Part shown: positions 35,656 to 46,062 of the stretch, piece after piece
How the letters are laid out: the number at the start of each line of letters is the position of its first letter
Position numbering within the stretch: the stretch's first letter is position 1
Origin: JAWKRB01 sp041389885
GTDB taxonomy: Bacteria > Myxococcota_A > Polyangia > Polyangiales > Ga0077539
Length of the DNA: 64,000 bases
Direction of reading: 5' to 3'
Assembly (NCBI GenBank): GCA_041389885.1
Contig: JAWKRB010000020.1
Coordinates: 89,652 to 153,651 of the forward strand
Notes under the pieces: model-generated
What the model was told of the DNA's origin: nothing
What the model saw: only the letters and a program-made list of their open reading frames with translations
Databases searched by the model: none
Made by a program: the position numbers and the translations under genes

Positions 35656-37388
35656 CCCTGCAGCGCGCTGAACACGATGCTGGGGACCTTCCACAGGCTC
35701 GGCCCGAGCTCGAGCTCGGTGACCTTGCGCGCGACCTCCTGGGCCTTGCGGTGGGTCACGAAGTACGGGGGCTTGGGCGCGACCACGAAGGGGCCGCGGA
35801 GCACGAGCTTCTCGATGCCCTCGAACATGAAGGTGTTGTGCACCCAGCCCACGCCGCCCTGGATGTCGTCCTTGGGCGAGGAGGGGTGGCCGCCCCAGGG
35901 CGCGGTGACCAGGCCGTAGACCAGGCCGGTCCACTGGTTGATCCCGACGGCGCCGTAGCGGAGCTCGCTCACGGCCTTGTCGAGGGCGTCCTTCGCGCCG
36001 CGCTCGGCGCGGGGGTCGATGAAGAGCACCGCGCTGAGCGTGCCCCAGAGCCGGTCGTTGGCGAAGGCCGTCGCGGCGGCGAGAAACTCCGAGGGGTCGC
36101 TCTCGTCGAGGCGCGCCTCGGAGAGGATCGGGCAGAAGGGCTCGGTGGTGAACAGGGTCTCGTGCTCGGCCTTCGCGTCGAGGCCCGGGATGAGCGTCCA
36201 CGGGAGCTCAGACTCGCCCGCGTCGACGAGGCGCTCGACGCCGTCGCGTCCCTCGGTGAGGTGCTTGAAGCGGTCGAAGGCGCCCGGGTAGTACGCCTTG
36301 CGCGCGGGCACGGCCTTGAGCACGTCGCGCACCTTCGCGAGGAAGACGTCGCGCTGCGCCCACGCCCTGGAGGTCACGAGCATCTTGCCCGCGTTGCAGT
36401 TGCAGCTCGCGTTGTTGGTCACCATCGTGGCGACGTACTCGGCGACGTACTGCAGCTCCTTCTCGCTCCACTCGCCGGGCACGAGGATCACCGGGGTGAC
36501 CGACCCCAGCTCGGAGCTGATGGGCTTCTTGAGGAGCGGGTCGTTCTCGCGCTTGCGGCGCTCGCGCTCGGCGCCGGGGGGGCCCCAGACGATGAGGTCG
36601 AAGGTGCGGTCGCTGCCGGTGATGTGCACGTCGTCGACGTCAGGGTGCTCGACGAGGTACTTGCCCACGGCGCCGCCGCCGCGCACGAACTCGAGGTAGC
36701 CGCGCTCGACCAGGGGCGCGAGGGCCTTGCGGTAGAACGGCTCGAGGTACTCGTTCACGGGGTTGAGCTTGACGAGGCAGACCATGCCCTCGACGAACAT
36801 CTTGTAGAACGCGTCCATGGGCGGGATCGACGCGACGTTGCCCGCGCCGAGCACGAGCGAGACGCCGCCCTTCGGGTCCTTCTGGGCGTAGAACGACGCC
36901 TGCTTCGCGCGCACGTCGTCGCGGCTCATGCCCTCTTCGAAGCGAATCGTCGCGGTGAAGCCCGCGTAGAGCGCCTTCTCGACCATCGAGGTCGGGAACA
37001 CCTCGGCCTCGACCCGGCCGTCGCCCGCGACGCGGAGGTTCGCGTCGTCGACGCCGGGCTTGCCCGTGTGCACGATCGCGTCGAGGGCCTCGGCGAGGAG
37101 CCGCACGTTGCGCAGCGTGGTCATCGGCCCGCCGAGCCACTCCTCGCTCGACGCGGCGCTCTCGTAGTCGATGCCCTTGGCCTCGCAGGCCGCGCGCACC
37201 CAGTCTTCGGCGTTGCGCCACACGAGCGGCATGCACTCGCGCAGGAGCGCCGCGCGCGCCGCGGGCGAGAGCCGCGCGAAGGGCTCGGCGTGTCGCTTCA
37301 GCTTCGCGAGGATCGCGTCGAGCTCGGACGTGTCGGTGTCGCCGCGGCTCTTCGCAGAACCGCTCATCTCCAGCGGGCTATGCTCCAT
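35652..37388 (-). CDS. Aldehyde dehydrogenase-family protein
   Basis: A 578-residue member of the aldehyde dehydrogenase superfamily, longer than the usual 480-500 residues. The substrate-binding cysteine region is MVTNNASCNCNAGKMLVTS near residue 330, with SSELGSVTPVILVP supplying the conserved glutamate region, and EPFCPILSEARLD downstream. The family's NAD-site segment SLVLGAGNVASIPPMDAFYK also appears, with VCLVKLNPVNEY. The N-terminal segment (HSPLEMSGSAKSRGDTD) is variable; ATG 37388 is preferred because a TAGCGT box ends 7 nt upstream, but ATG 37367 (MSGSAKS) is possible. Substrate unknown; coupled to the downstream methyltransferase. Confidence 0.88.
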   Translation of the reverse strand: MEHSPLEMSGSAKSRGDTDTSELDAILAKLKRHAEPFARLSPAARAALLRECMPLVWRNAEDWVRAACEAKGIDYESAASSEEWLGGPMTTLRNVRLLAEALDAIVHTGKPGVDDANLRVAGDGRVEAEVFPTSMVEKALYAGFTATIRFEEGMSRDDVRAKQASFYAQKDPKGGVSLVLGAGNVASIPPMDAFYKMFVEGMVCLVKLNPVNEYLEPFYRKALAPLVERGYLEFVRGGGAVGKYLVEHPDVDDVHITGSDRTFDLIVWGPPGAERERRKRENDPLLKKPISSELGSVTPVILVPGEWSEKELQYVAEYVATMVTNNASCNCNAGKMLVTSRAWAQRDVFLAKVRDVLKAVPARKAYYPGAFDRFKHLTEGRDGVERLVDAGESELPWTLIPGLDAKAEHETLFTTEPFCPILSEARLDESDPSEFLAAATAFANDRLWGTLSAVLFIDPRAERGAKDALDKAVSELRYGAVGINQWTGLVYGLVTAPWGGHPSSPKDDIQGGVGWVHNTFMFEGIEKLVLRGPFVVAPKPPYFVTHRKAQEVARKVTELELGPSLWKVPSIVFSALQG

Positions 37389-37395
37389 GCGCGGG

Positions 37396-37401
37396 ACGCT
37401 A
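37396..37401 (-). promoter_or_regulatory. Putative -10 box TAGCGT of the aldehyde dehydrogenase gene
   Basis: TAGCGT ends 7 nt before ATG 37388. The spacing matches the leaderless pattern and supports 37388 over the downstream ATG. Confidence 0.5.
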
Positions 37402-37495
37402 CCACAGCTCCGCGCGCCGTCCCCGGGGGCGCGCCCGCCGCAGCGCGACGACTCAAGCAGGAACCTCCCGGCCCCCTCTGTTGTCGTGCCAGGTG

Positions 37496-38545
37496 ATGCC
37501 TTCGCGCCCCAACCGGTCGGCTCGCCTCGCGCGGGTCGCGTGCTGCCTCGCGGGCTGCGCGGCGGTGACGCCCGCGCCCTCGGCCCCCGCCGCGCCCCCG
37601 ACCTCCGTCTCGAGGACCGAGCCGATCGCCTGCTCCCTCGACGAGCGCGAGGTCGAGTTCGCCCAGGCCCTCACGCTGTTCCACGCGCTGCCGCCGCCGG
37701 GCGCGCAGGTGGAGCGGCCCTTCGCCGAGCTCCTCCGCGCGGCGCGCGCGCGCGTCACGGTGCTCCCCGGCGACGCGTCCGACGCGCCGGCGCGCGTCTC
37801 GGTCGACACGTCGATGGTGCACCTCGACGGGGTCGCCCGCGCCGCGCAGCTCGCGCTCTTTCCCGCGCGGGCTTCGAACTTCGCGGGGCTGGTCACGCCC
37901 CTCGCCCGGCACCGTCTCCACCTCGTCGACGCGGCCCCAGGGTCGCTCCGCCTCGCGCTCTCGCGCATCCCCCGCGTCTCGCTGCGGGCGCCCCCCGAAG
38001 CGCGCGGCTGCGACGACGTTCGGCTCCGCCCGGTCGCGGACTTCGCGGCGCCTGCGCCGCCCCCGCTGCGCCCGATCCGGCTCCCACCCGGCCGCTGGAA
38101 CCTCCACCCCTCCCCCGCCCCCGACGCCTCCCCCAGCGCGGCGCTCGACCTGCTGCAAGGCGACGCCGTGTCGCTCCTCGAGCTCCGCGCCGACCGCTGG
38201 GCGCGAGTCCGCTGGACCTCGGGAGACGCCGTGCTCGTGGGCTGGGTCGACCTCGTGCACCACGTGCTGCCGCAGATCGGACACGGCGCGGGGACGAGCT
38301 CGCGCGCGCGGCCGCCCGGGCGGTGCGCCCAATCGACCGGGTGCACCGACGAGCCTCCGCTGCTCGTCGACGACCGCGGCGTGACGCGGGTCGTGGGGCG
38401 CCTCCTGCGCGGCGCGCGGGTGCGCCTCGGGGCGACCTCGGGCGGGCGCACCGCCGTCGTCGTGTGCGACCCCGACGTGGACTGGGCCGACGGCGTCGGG
38501 GTCTTCATCCCGAGCGAGGGGGCGGGCGGGTGCGGCGCGCCGTAG
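37496..38545 (+). CDS. Hypothetical lipoprotein with SH3-like C-terminal region
   Basis: I do not recognise the family. ATG 37496 gives a lipoprotein signal (SARLARVACCLAGC) ending at a lipobox Cys. The mature protein has an alpha/beta region (EFAQALTLFHALPPPGAQVE; RVSVDTSMVHLDGVARAAQL) and a C-terminal segment with SH3-like spacing (SLLELRADRWARVRWTSGDA; VLVGWVDLVHHVLP), common in wall-binding proteins. Two Cys pairs near the end (GRCAQSTGCTDE) could form disulfides. About 349 residues. It lies between the dehydrogenase (divergent) and the second kinase, with its own start. No function is proposed beyond envelope location. Confidence 0.6.
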   Translation: MPSRPNRSARLARVACCLAGCAAVTPAPSAPAAPPTSVSRTEPIACSLDEREVEFAQALTLFHALPPPGAQVERPFAELLRAARARVTVLPGDASDAPARVSVDTSMVHLDGVARAAQLALFPARASNFAGLVTPLARHRLHLVDAAPGSLRLALSRIPRVSLRAPPEARGCDDVRLRPVADFAAPAPPPLRPIRLPPGRWNLHPSPAPDASPSAALDLLQGDAVSLLELRADRWARVRWTSGDAVLVGWVDLVHHVLPQIGHGAGTSSRARPPGRCAQSTGCTDEPPLLVDDRGVTRVVGRLLRGARVRLGATSGGRTAVVVCDPDVDWADGVGVFIPSEGAGGCGAP

Positions 38546-38581
38546 CCCTGGACGCGCGACGCCGCGTGCGCGCGGCGGTGC

Positions 38582-38587
38582 TAGTCT
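38582..38587 (+). promoter_or_regulatory. Putative -10 box TAGTCT of the kinase gene at 38598
   Basis: TAGTCT ends 10 nt before ATG 38598. Confidence 0.45.
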
Positions 38588-38597
38588 CTCGGCGCCC

Positions 38598-41306
<2,709 letters not shown>

Positions 41307-41343
41307 CGCGCCTCCCGCGCCAGGCGACACTCCCGGCCTCGCC

Positions 41344-42159
41344 ATGCCCGAGCGTCGCGCGCTCCCTTCGCTGCTCGTGTTCCTCTCGACGGCGCTCGTG
41401 TCGGGCGCGCTCTCGGCGGGCGTCTACGCGCGCGGCCTCGCCTTCACGCTGGGCCCCATAGGCGCCGCGGCGCACGCCCCCGCCGTCGCCGTGATGACAG
41501 CGCTGATGGCGCTCGCCCTCGTGCGCCTGAAGGGGCTCTCCCGCGCGCAGAGCGGGCTCGTGTTCACCCGCCGCGACGGCGTCACCCTCGCGGTCACCAC
41601 GGCGCTCACGGCCCTCTGGCTCGTGGGATTCATCGCCCTCGTCGGGGCGCTCACGGGCGCTCCCCTCGCGCGCAGCGCCAACGCGGTGTCGGTCGCCGCC
41701 CTCGCGACGGCGCTCGCGTCCTTCGTCGGGAGCGCGGCGATTCAGCAGCTCACGACGCAGTCGCTCGCCCTCGCGGCGTCTCCCTCCGCGGGCGCCTCGC
41801 GGGGGGGCGTCGCCGGCGCGCCGGCGGTGTTCACCCTCGCGCACGCGCCGGTGTCGGCCGCGCCGCGCGACCTGCTCAACGTCGCCCTCTTCGGCCTCGC
41901 GAGCACGAGCCTCTTCCTCGCGCCGAAGCGTCCGTCCTACGCGCTCCCGCTGGGCCTCCACGCGGGGTGGAACTGGGCGCAGCTCGCCGTGCTCGGCGCG
42001 CCCTTCGGAGACGGCGCCAACCCCGTGGCGATCCTGCGCTGGCCCGCCGCGTCGCCGACCCTCGTGGGCGGCGCCCACGGCTTCGACGAGGGGGCGCTCT
42101 TCGCCGTGGCCCTGCTGCCCTTCTTCGCCCTCGCACGGTGGCGCCGCACGGCCGCGTAG
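41344..42159 (+). CDS. CPBP (Abi)-like membrane protein lacking the catalytic EE
   Basis: A 271-residue multi-pass protein resembling the CPBP/Abi family of intramembrane glutamate proteases (CAAX-protease related). The third-motif region is LGLHAGWNWAQLAV near residue 205, and FTLAHAPVSA near 162 matches the second motif (FxLxH). The first motif, normally EExxxR, appears as SAAIQQLTTQSLAL: both glutamates are glutamines and the Arg is absent. That suggests loss of proteolytic activity or a divergent mechanism. At least six hydrophobic segments. The gene lies between the second kinase and Sua5 and has no visible promoter of its own. Confidence 0.65.
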   Translation: MPERRALPSLLVFLSTALVSGALSAGVYARGLAFTLGPIGAAAHAPAVAVMTALMALALVRLKGLSRAQSGLVFTRRDGVTLAVTTALTALWLVGFIALVGALTGAPLARSANAVSVAALATALASFVGSAAIQQLTTQSLALAASPSAGASRGGVAGAPAVFTLAHAPVSAAPRDLLNVALFGLASTSLFLAPKRPSYALPLGLHAGWNWAQLAVLGAPFGDGANPVAILRWPAASPTLVGGAHGFDEGALFAVALLPFFALARWRRTAA

Positions 42160-42243
42160 CGGGCTCGCCGGGGTCGACGACGATGCACTCACCCTGCGCT
42201 CGACCCTTCACTTCCCCTGTGGAAAGGTACTAGCAGTGCCGCG

Positions 42244-43248
42244 GTGATCACCGAGCGCATCGTCGTCGACCCCGGCGCGCCCGACCCCGACGCCATCGCC
42301 CGCGCGGCGCTGGCGCTGCGCCGAGGCGAGCTCGTGGCCTTTCCCACCGAGACGGTCTACGGCCTCGGCGCCCGCGCCGACGACGCCGACGCCGTCGCCC
42401 GCGTCTTCGCCGCGAAGGGCCGCCCGGCCTGGAACCCGCTCATCGTGCACGTGCTCGATCTCGCTGCGGCGCAAGAGCTTACCCTCGATCTACCGCCCCT
42501 CACCGAGCTCCTCGCGGCGCGCTTCTGGCCTGGTCCGCTGACCCTGGTGCTCCCGCGCGACCCCGCGCGCGTGCCCGCGGCGGTGAGCGGGGGCGGACCC
42601 ACCGTGGCCGTGCGCGCCCCGGCGCACCCGGTGGCGCGGGCGCTGATCGCGGCGGCGGGGCTCCCGGTGGCGGCGCCGAGCGCGAACCGCTTTCAGTCGG
42701 TCTCGCCGGTCACGGCGGCGCACGTGCTGAAGTCGCTCGGGGGGAGGATCCCGTGGGTGCTCGACGGGGGCCGGTGCGCGCACGGCATCGAGTCGACGGT
42801 GCTCGACCTCACGCGGGAGCGCCCCACGGTGCTGCGGCACGGCGCGGTGTCGGTCGAGGCCCTGCGCGCGCTGCTCCCGGCGCTCGAGGTGGACGTCGCG
42901 ACGCGGGAGTCGGCGACGGCGTCGCCGGGCACGGCGGGGCGGCACTACGCGCCCGACGCGCGGCTCGTGCTGGTCGCCGCGGGCGAGGCGGGCGAGGCGA
43001 GGGAGGCCCTGCGCGCCGAGGGCGCGGGCGTGGTCGCCGTGGTGCGCCTCGGCGAGGGCGCGGGCGAAGGGCTGGAGCGCTGGCTCCCCAACGACCCGGC
43101 GCGCTACGCCGCGGGCCTCTACGACGCCCTCCACGCCGCGGAGGACCTCGGGGCGGAGGCCCTGGTCATCGAGGCGCCCCCGGCCCTGCCGGGGTGGGAG
43201 GCGGTGCGAGACCGGCTCGCGCGCGCGGCGACGACCGCGCATCGCTGA
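42244..43248 (+). CDS. L-threonylcarbamoyladenylate synthase (Sua5/TsaC family)
   Basis: Makes threonylcarbamoyl-AMP for the t6A37 modification of ANN-decoding tRNAs. The 334-residue product is the long Sua5 form. The YrdC domain (about 1-200) shows GELVAFPTETVYGLGARADD, AKGRPAWNPLIVHVLD, FWPGPLTLVLPRD, VAVRAPAHPVARALIAAAG and APSANRFQSVSPVTAAHVLK with ESTVLDLT. The Sua5 C-terminal domain (about 240-334) follows the SPGTAGRHYAPDARLVLV linker. GTG 42244 is the only upstream start in frame. The other t6A enzymes are not in the window. Confidence 0.93.
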   Translation: MITERIVVDPGAPDPDAIARAALALRRGELVAFPTETVYGLGARADDADAVARVFAAKGRPAWNPLIVHVLDLAAAQELTLDLPPLTELLAARFWPGPLTLVLPRDPARVPAAVSGGGPTVAVRAPAHPVARALIAAAGLPVAAPSANRFQSVSPVTAAHVLKSLGGRIPWVLDGGRCAHGIESTVLDLTRERPTVLRHGAVSVEALRALLPALEVDVATRESATASPGTAGRHYAPDARLVLVAAGEAGEAREALRAEGAGVVAVVRLGEGAGEGLERWLPNDPARYAAGLYDALHAAEDLGAEALVIEAPPALPGWEAVRDRLARAATTAHR

Positions 43249-43288
43249 TTCCCTTCGCGCGCCTCGCCATGCGATAACGCGAACGCCC

Positions 43289-44938
43289 ATGCCCGAGGAG
43301 CGCACGGCGGAGGATCGTTTCAAGCTTGAAGGTACGGTCCTCTCCGACCGCATCGAGGTGCACTACCTCGTGGCCGAGGGCGGCTTCGGGCTGGTCTACC
43401 GCGGGTATCACCGCGCGCTGCAGATGGACGTGGCGCTCAAGGTGCTCCTCCCCCCGCCCGAGCTCACGCCGGCGCAGCTCGACGAGTTCGTGATCAACTT
43501 CGCGATGGAGGCGCGCACCCTCGAGCGCCTGGTGCACCCCAACATCGTGCGGGTGGTCGACACCGGCGAGGCCGTCATGCCCTCGGGGCACCACACCGGC
43601 TTCATCGCGCTGGAGTGGATCGACGGCGTGGTCCTCGAAGACGAGCTCGAAGAGCGCCGGGGCAAAGGGGGGCGCACCCCGGCCGAGGTCTTCGCCCTCA
43701 TGCGGGGCGTGCTCGAGGCGCTCACGAGCGTGCACCGCCAGGGCATCGCGCACCGCGACCTGAAGCCCGGCAACATCATCATCTCGTCGACGCCCGAGGG
43801 TCCGCTCGTGCGGCTCCTCGATTTCGGCATCGCCAAGTGGATGCGCAGCGACGAGCGCGCGGGCAGCGGCCGCACCCGCACCTTCTCGAACCTCCAGGCG
43901 TACTCCCCGCAGTACGCCTCCCCCGAGCAGCTCACCGGCGCCCGCACCGGCCCGTGGACCGACGTGCACGCCACCGCGCTGATGCTCAGCGAGCTGCTCA
44001 CCGACCAGCCCCCGCTGGAGGGGTCGAACTTTCCGCAGCTCCTGTCGTCGGCGATGAACCCGCTGCGGCCCACCCCGCTGCGTCGCAAGGTCGACGTCGG
44101 CGCCTGGGAGCCGGTGCTGCGCAAGGCGCTCTCGATCCGACCCGACGACCGCTTTCACGACGCCGGAGATTTCCTCGCGGCGTTGGAGCTCGCGCTGCCC
44201 GGGGCGGTGAAGCGCTCGCTGAACGAGATCGACCCCGACGACCCCGCGCTCGCGCGCACCCTGTCGAGCACCCCCGCCCCGGCCGTGACCCCCGCGAAGT
44301 CTCCGTCGGGGTCGCCGGGGGCCTCGTGGGTGCGCGCGCCGCAGCGCCCCGGTGGCTCGCAGCCCGCTCCCCCGAGGAGCTCCGAGCCCTCGGTGCAGCT
44401 CACGGCCTCGCTCAACCCGAGCCCCGGGCCGCGGCCTTCGACGCCGCTCCTCGCGCAGCGCCCCGCCGCCGAGCCGACCCTCCCGCCGCCGCGCGGCGCC
44501 GACCTGACCGCGCCTCTCCCCCCGGTCCCGGCGCCTGGCGCGCAGGCCCGGGGCGTGCGCCCCCTGCTGGTGCTCGTCGGCGGGATCGTGCTCGGCGCCG
44601 TCGTCGCCCTGGGCGCGGCGGCCGCGCTCGGTCTGCTCACGCCTCCGGCGCCTGCGCCGACGCGCTCCCCTGGCGTCGGTCGCCCTCGGGTGGCACCGCC
44701 GCGCATCGCGCCGGAGCTCGTCCACGCCCCCGCAGACGCCGCCCCCGCAGACGCCGCCACCGCAGACGCCGCCACCGCAGACGCCACCCCCGCAGACGCC
44801 GCCATCGCAGACGCCGCCCCTGCAGACGCCGCCACCGCAGACGCCGCGGTCGAGGGGGACACGGCGGAGGTCGAGGCGCCTCGGCGCCGGGGCCGACGTC
44901 ATCGCCGACACCGTCGACATCGCGCCGACCCGGAGTGA
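43289..44938 (+). CDS. Ser/Thr protein kinase with Pro-rich linker and AD-repeat tail
   Basis: A 549-residue membrane kinase. Catalytic motifs are YLVAEGGFGLVYRG, VALKVLLPP, the catalytic loop IAHRDLKPGNIII, LLDFGIAKW and YASPEQLTG (about residues 20-290). A Pro/Ser-rich linker follows to about residue 425. The transmembrane segment is LLVLVGGIVLGAVVALGAAA near 427-450. The C-terminus is an Ala-Asp repeat (DAAPADAATADAATADA) encoded by a 15-bp DNA tandem repeat at 44732-44851, and then a basic His/Arg tail. The start ATG 43289 follows a TAACGC element at an 8-nt gap, a weak box. The kinase is intact; ligand unknown. Confidence 0.92.
   Translation: MPEERTAEDRFKLEGTVLSDRIEVHYLVAEGGFGLVYRGYHRALQMDVALKVLLPPPELTPAQLDEFVINFAMEARTLERLVHPNIVRVVDTGEAVMPSGHHTGFIALEWIDGVVLEDELEERRGKGGRTPAEVFALMRGVLEALTSVHRQGIAHRDLKPGNIIISSTPEGPLVRLLDFGIAKWMRSDERAGSGRTRTFSNLQAYSPQYASPEQLTGARTGPWTDVHATALMLSELLTDQPPLEGSNFPQLLSSAMNPLRPTPLRRKVDVGAWEPVLRKALSIRPDDRFHDAGDFLAALELALPGAVKRSLNEIDPDDPALARTLSSTPAPAVTPAKSPSGSPGASWVRAPQRPGGSQPAPPRSSEPSVQLTASLNPSPGPRPSTPLLAQRPAAEPTLPPPRGADLTAPLPPVPAPGAQARGVRPLLVLVGGIVLGAVVALGAAAALGLLTPPAPAPTRSPGVGRPRVAPPRIAPELVHAPADAAPADAATADAATADATPADAAIADAAPADAATADAAVEGDTAEVEAPRRRGRRHRRHRRHRADPE
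44732..44851 (+). repeat. 15-bp tandem repeat encoding (A-D-A-x-x)n
   Basis: Eight consecutive 15-bp units beginning gcagacgcc at 44732, 44747, 44762, 44777, 44792, 44807, 44822 and 44837, coding for A-D-A-(A/T)-(P/T/I/V)-like pentapeptides in the extracellular tail of the kinase. Copy number may vary between strains. Confidence 0.9.
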
Positions 44939-45032
44939 TCGGGTCCGTCTCTTCGAGATCGAACGACGCGTGAGATCCCTGCTACGCTCGCGCCGCTCGC
45001 CGCGCCCTCGCGCGGAGCGATCCCCTACAACC

Positions 45033-45037
45033 GGGAG
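45033..45037 (+). promoter_or_regulatory. Shine-Dalgarno GGGAG of the arrestin-like repeat gene
   Basis: GGGAG lies 8 nt before ATG 45046 but only 2 nt before ATG 45040. It therefore selects 45046 (MGLFDAF), which also matches the start common in the family. Confidence 0.6.
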
Positions 45038-45045
45038 TGATGTCG

Positions 45046-46026
45046 ATGGGACTCTTTGATGCGTTCGGCGTGGGCGGTGGAGACCTCTCGATCCAGGTGC
45101 AGTTCCCGCAGGTGCAAGCCGGCGCGATACTGAACGGGGTCGTCATGTTCGCGGGCGGGCGGCGCGCGCAGCAGATCACCAACATCACCGTGAAGCTGAC
45201 CTGCACCTCGCACCAGATGGGTCCGCAGGGGATGCAGCAGCGGAGCGATGTCATCTCGCCGCCGATGATGGTGAGCGGACCGTTCACCGCGCAGCCGGGG
45301 CAGCAGTACCAGTTCCCGTTTCAGATCCAGGTGCCGCCGAACGCGTTCAGCTCGCAGCCCAACGTCGTGAGCTACCGCGTTAGCGCCAACGCCGACATCG
45401 ACGGCGAGGTCGACCCCGGCGCCGGGCAGGACGTTCAGGTCATCGGAATGAACCCCGGAATGAACCCCGGAATGAACCCCGGAATGAACCCCGGAATGTA
45501 CCCTGGAATGCAGCCCATGGGCGGCCCCCAGCCCGGCTGGAATCAGGACGGATACGCCAGCCACGGCGTCGATGTCGGATACGACAAGGCCGCGGCGATG
45601 AAGGGCGGCTATGACCCGGGGTACGACAAGGCCGCGGCGATGAAGGGCGGCTACGACCCGGGGTACGACAAGGCCGCAGCGATGAAGGGCGGCTATGACC
45701 CGGGGTACGACAAGGCCGCGGCGATGAAGGGCGGCTATGACCCAGGGTACGACAAGGCCGCGGCGATGAAGGGCGGCTACGATCCGGGGTACGACAAGGC
45801 CGCGGCGATGAAGGGCGGCTACGACCACGGCGGCATGAAGGGCGGCTACGACCCGGGGTACGCGCAGGGCGGCGGCTTCGCGCCGGGCTCGCGCGCTCAG
45901 GCGCAGTGGACCGACGGCGGCTGGTACGGCGTCACCGTGGTGGAGCAGCGCGGCGAGATGGTCCTCGTGCAGTGGGACGACGGCACCCCCGCGAGCTGGG
46001 TGGGCCTGCACCAGATCGCCGGCTGA
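45046..46026 (+). CDS. Arrestin-like (SpoOM) domain, six 14-residue repeats and Tudor-like C-terminus
   Basis: A 326-residue modular protein. The N-terminal part (about 1-130) looks like the SpoOM/arrestin fold: MGLFDAFGVGGGDLSIQVQF and ILNGVVMFAGGRRAQQITNI with PFTAQPGQQYQFPFQIQVPP. A short G-M-N-P run follows. Six 14-residue repeats (YDKAAAMKGGYDPG) cover about 179-262. The C-terminus, about residues 285-326, contains AQWTDGGWYGVTVVEQRGEM and VLVQWDDGTPASWVGLHQI, a strand pattern of Tudor/chromo-type barrels. Two different DNA repeats encode the middle. It may act as an adaptor between membrane signalling and other proteins. The repeats are perfect enough to suggest recent expansion. Confidence 0.7.
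   Translation: MGLFDAFGVGGGDLSIQVQFPQVQAGAILNGVVMFAGGRRAQQITNITVKLTCTSHQMGPQGMQQRSDVISPPMMVSGPFTAQPGQQYQFPFQIQVPPNAFSSQPNVVSYRVSANADIDGEVDPGAGQDVQVIGMNPGMNPGMNPGMNPGMYPGMQPMGGPQPGWNQDGYASHGVDVGYDKAAAMKGGYDPGYDKAAAMKGGYDPGYDKAAAMKGGYDPGYDKAAAMKGGYDPGYDKAAAMKGGYDPGYDKAAAMKGGYDHGGMKGGYDPGYAQGGGFAPGSRAQAQWTDGGWYGVTVVEQRGEMVLVQWDDGTPASWVGLHQIAG
45446..45499 (+). repeat. 12-bp tandem repeat encoding (G-M-N-P)n
   Basis: About four and a half copies of ggaatgaacccc, ending in the variant ggaatgtaccct, code for G-M-N-P units just before the 42-bp array in the arrestin-like gene. Confidence 0.85.
45580..45831 (+). repeat. 42-bp tandem array, six copies
   Basis: Units start at 45580, 45622, 45664, 45706, 45748 and 45790 with exact 42-base spacing, reading tacgacaaggccgcggcgat at the start of each. 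They differ at only a few third positions (ggctat/ggctac). A partial unit follows to about 45865. This is near-perfect and likely variable in copy number. Confidence 0.93.
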
Positions 46027-46033
46027 GCCCCGG

Positions 46034-46062
46034 GGGAGGTCACCAGCCGACGGTGACCTCCC
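46034..46062. terminator. Perfect 11-bp hairpin between convergent genes
   Basis: GGGAGGTCACC pairs with GGTGACCTCCC around loop AGCCGAC, 7 nt after the stop at 46026 and overlapping the 3' end of the minus-strand gene ending at 46040. It probably works on both strands. There is no T-tract, so a Rho-dependent or pause role is as likely as intrinsic termination. Confidence 0.55.

Noticed and set aside
45580..45831. CRISPR array from 42-bp regular repeats
   Set aside because: Copies are contiguous without spacers and code a continuous peptide repeat.
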